Shown one piece after another: positions 63,569 to 64,000 of a DNA stretch of 64,000 nt. The translations under genes and the position numbers were made by a program. Source of the stretch: Bacteroidota bacterium (GTDB lineage: Bacteria; Bacteroidota; Bacteroidia; UKL13-3); assembly GCA_027488905.1 (NCBI GenBank), contig JAIYAT010000007.1, positions 329,476 through 393,475 of the forward strand. The letters run 5' to 3'. Under the pieces are notes generated by a model that ran no database searches, was not told the DNA's origin, and saw only the letters and a program-made list of their open reading frames with translations. How positions within the stretch are numbered: position 1 is the stretch's first letter; each line of letters starts with the position of its first letter.

Positions 63569-63599
63569 TTTGGCGGGGAGGTGGAGATTCATACATTTG
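63569..63599 (+). promoter_or_regulatory. rRNA operon promoter P1
   Basis: TTTG at 63569-63572, 19-base spacer, TACATTTG at 63592-63599; exact fit to TTTG/TAnnTTTG. Followed by a C-rich start region caccccc. Confidence 0.7.
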
Positions 63600-63679
63600 C
63601 ACCCCCATTGAGAGAGCGGGTATTGGAGAAGAGAGGGGAGTGAAAGAATGAACATTTACGAAGAATTTTAGAAATAAAA

Positions 63680-63710
63680 TTTGGAAGTAAAGAAAAGAAG
63701 GTTACCTTTG
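63680..63710 (+). promoter_or_regulatory. rRNA operon promoter P2
   Basis: TTTG at 63680-63683, 19-base spacer, TACCTTTG at 63703-63710, then gccacccctta. Nearly the same sequence recurs in P3. Confidence 0.8.
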
Positions 63711-63775
63711 CCACCCCTTAGAGATGGGGGGATGGACAGCAGAAGAGTTTAGGTTGAAAAATAGTTCAAAATAAA

Positions 63776-63806
63776 TTTGGAAGTAAAAAAAAGGTTGTTA
63801 CCTTTG
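63776..63806 (+). promoter_or_regulatory. rRNA operon promoter P3
   Basis: TTTG at 63776-63779, 19-base spacer, TACCTTTG at 63799-63806, then gccacccctta. Shares aaatttggaagtaaa and gttacctttgccacccc with P2, so the two arose by duplication of a ~96-bp unit. Confidence 0.8.
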
Positions 63807-63812
63807 CCACCC

Positions 63813-63992
63813 CTTAAATAGAGGAATAGATAAGAGAAGGAGTGAGGGGAAAAAATTTGAGATTCTACACCTTCGGGTGAAAATTAAATAGAATAAAGTT
63901 CTTTGAGTTAATGAGATAGCAAGCACTAGAAAAGAAATTTTTTAGGAACATTTAACCTTGAGTAAGAAAAAATAGACAGACAAACAACTTTT
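63813..63992 (+). other. rRNA operon leader with UUCG hairpin and boxA-like element
   Basis: Transcribed leader after P3. Contains CACC-TTCG-GGTG (63868-63879), a very stable UUCG tetraloop hairpin, and GTTCTTTGA (63898-63906), the boxA-like antitermination sequence typical of bacteroidal rRNA leaders. No gene. Assignment depends on the downstream 16S, which is cut off by the window end. Confidence 0.6.
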
Positions 63993-64000
63993 ACTATGAA
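63993..64000 (+). rRNA. rrs: probable first bases of 16S rRNA
   Basis: The window ends caacttttactatgaa. In bacteroidal 16S genes this kind of sequence comes just before gagtttgatc, so the mature 16S probably starts within the last ~10 bases. The exact end cannot be fixed from so few bases. Confidence 0.4.

Overview
The window is a contiguous stretch of a chromosome from a member of the Bacteroidota. Five secreted proteins end in type IX secretion (T9SS, type A) sorting domains. Promoter-like sites fit the Bacteroidota sigma pattern (TTTG, 19 bases, TAnnTTTG). Other Bacteroidota-type content includes a ferredoxin-dependent 2-oxoglutarate oxidoreductase, a 7TM-DISM sensor kinase and an OlsF-like lipid synthase. 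Genus cannot be told from this sequence. No transposase, prophage or CRISPR array was seen.

Layout. 1-9100: end of adk, obgE, a LysM outer-membrane protein, a one-domain asparaginase, korAB and a large T9SS protein. 9190-12400: an RNA methyltransferase, a RelE-type toxin-antitoxin pair and a BCS1-like AAA ATPase. 12500-23200: a TIMP-like secreted protein, priA-pepD, an AbiEi-Fic fusion gene behind five 24-bp iterons, an M1 peptidase and a Smr protein. 23230-29966: a signalling cluster with a receiver protein, a ThiF/nitroreductase fusion, a GNAT-like protein, a 7TM-DISM histidine kinase and a receiver-kinase hybrid. 30008-38905: an AsmA-like protein, two T9SS proteins, an M20 hydrolase and a TPR-adenylate cyclase. 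39031-46155: a tight seven-gene operon (PqqD-like, ATP-grasp, PLP decarboxylase, urea transporter/M23 fusion, two TPR envelope proteins, SRPBCC protein). 46190-51079: two glycosyltransferases and an MBOAT acyltransferase with two tandem SGNH-like partners. 51241-63330: a serine hydrolase, tRNA-Val, a regulator/membrane pair, a second AsmA-like protein, Nudix, an LPP20-like lipoprotein, an OlsF-like enzyme and paaN. 63540-64000: three evenly built tandem promoters and the leader of an rRNA operon; the window appears to stop at the first bases of 16S rRNA.

Main discoveries. (1) The 10-mer GGTTTGAACC occurs 21 times exactly (both strands counted, by eye), against about 0.1 expected. It lies in genes in several reading frames, and every copy has A two bases after it. 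All four intergenic copies sit between a stop codon and an intrinsic terminator. This looks like an uptake-sequence-like or HIP1-like iterated element. (2) The PqqD/ATP-grasp/PLP-decarboxylase/UT-M23 operon looks like an undescribed peptide- or amino-acid-modifying envelope system. (3) The ThiF-nitroreductase/GNAT/7TM-DISM operon looks like a make-and-sense signalling cassette. (4) The iteron-controlled AbiEi-Fic gene lies in a small islet between two copies of a 52-bp sequence. Functions were assigned by reading motifs; no database was searched.
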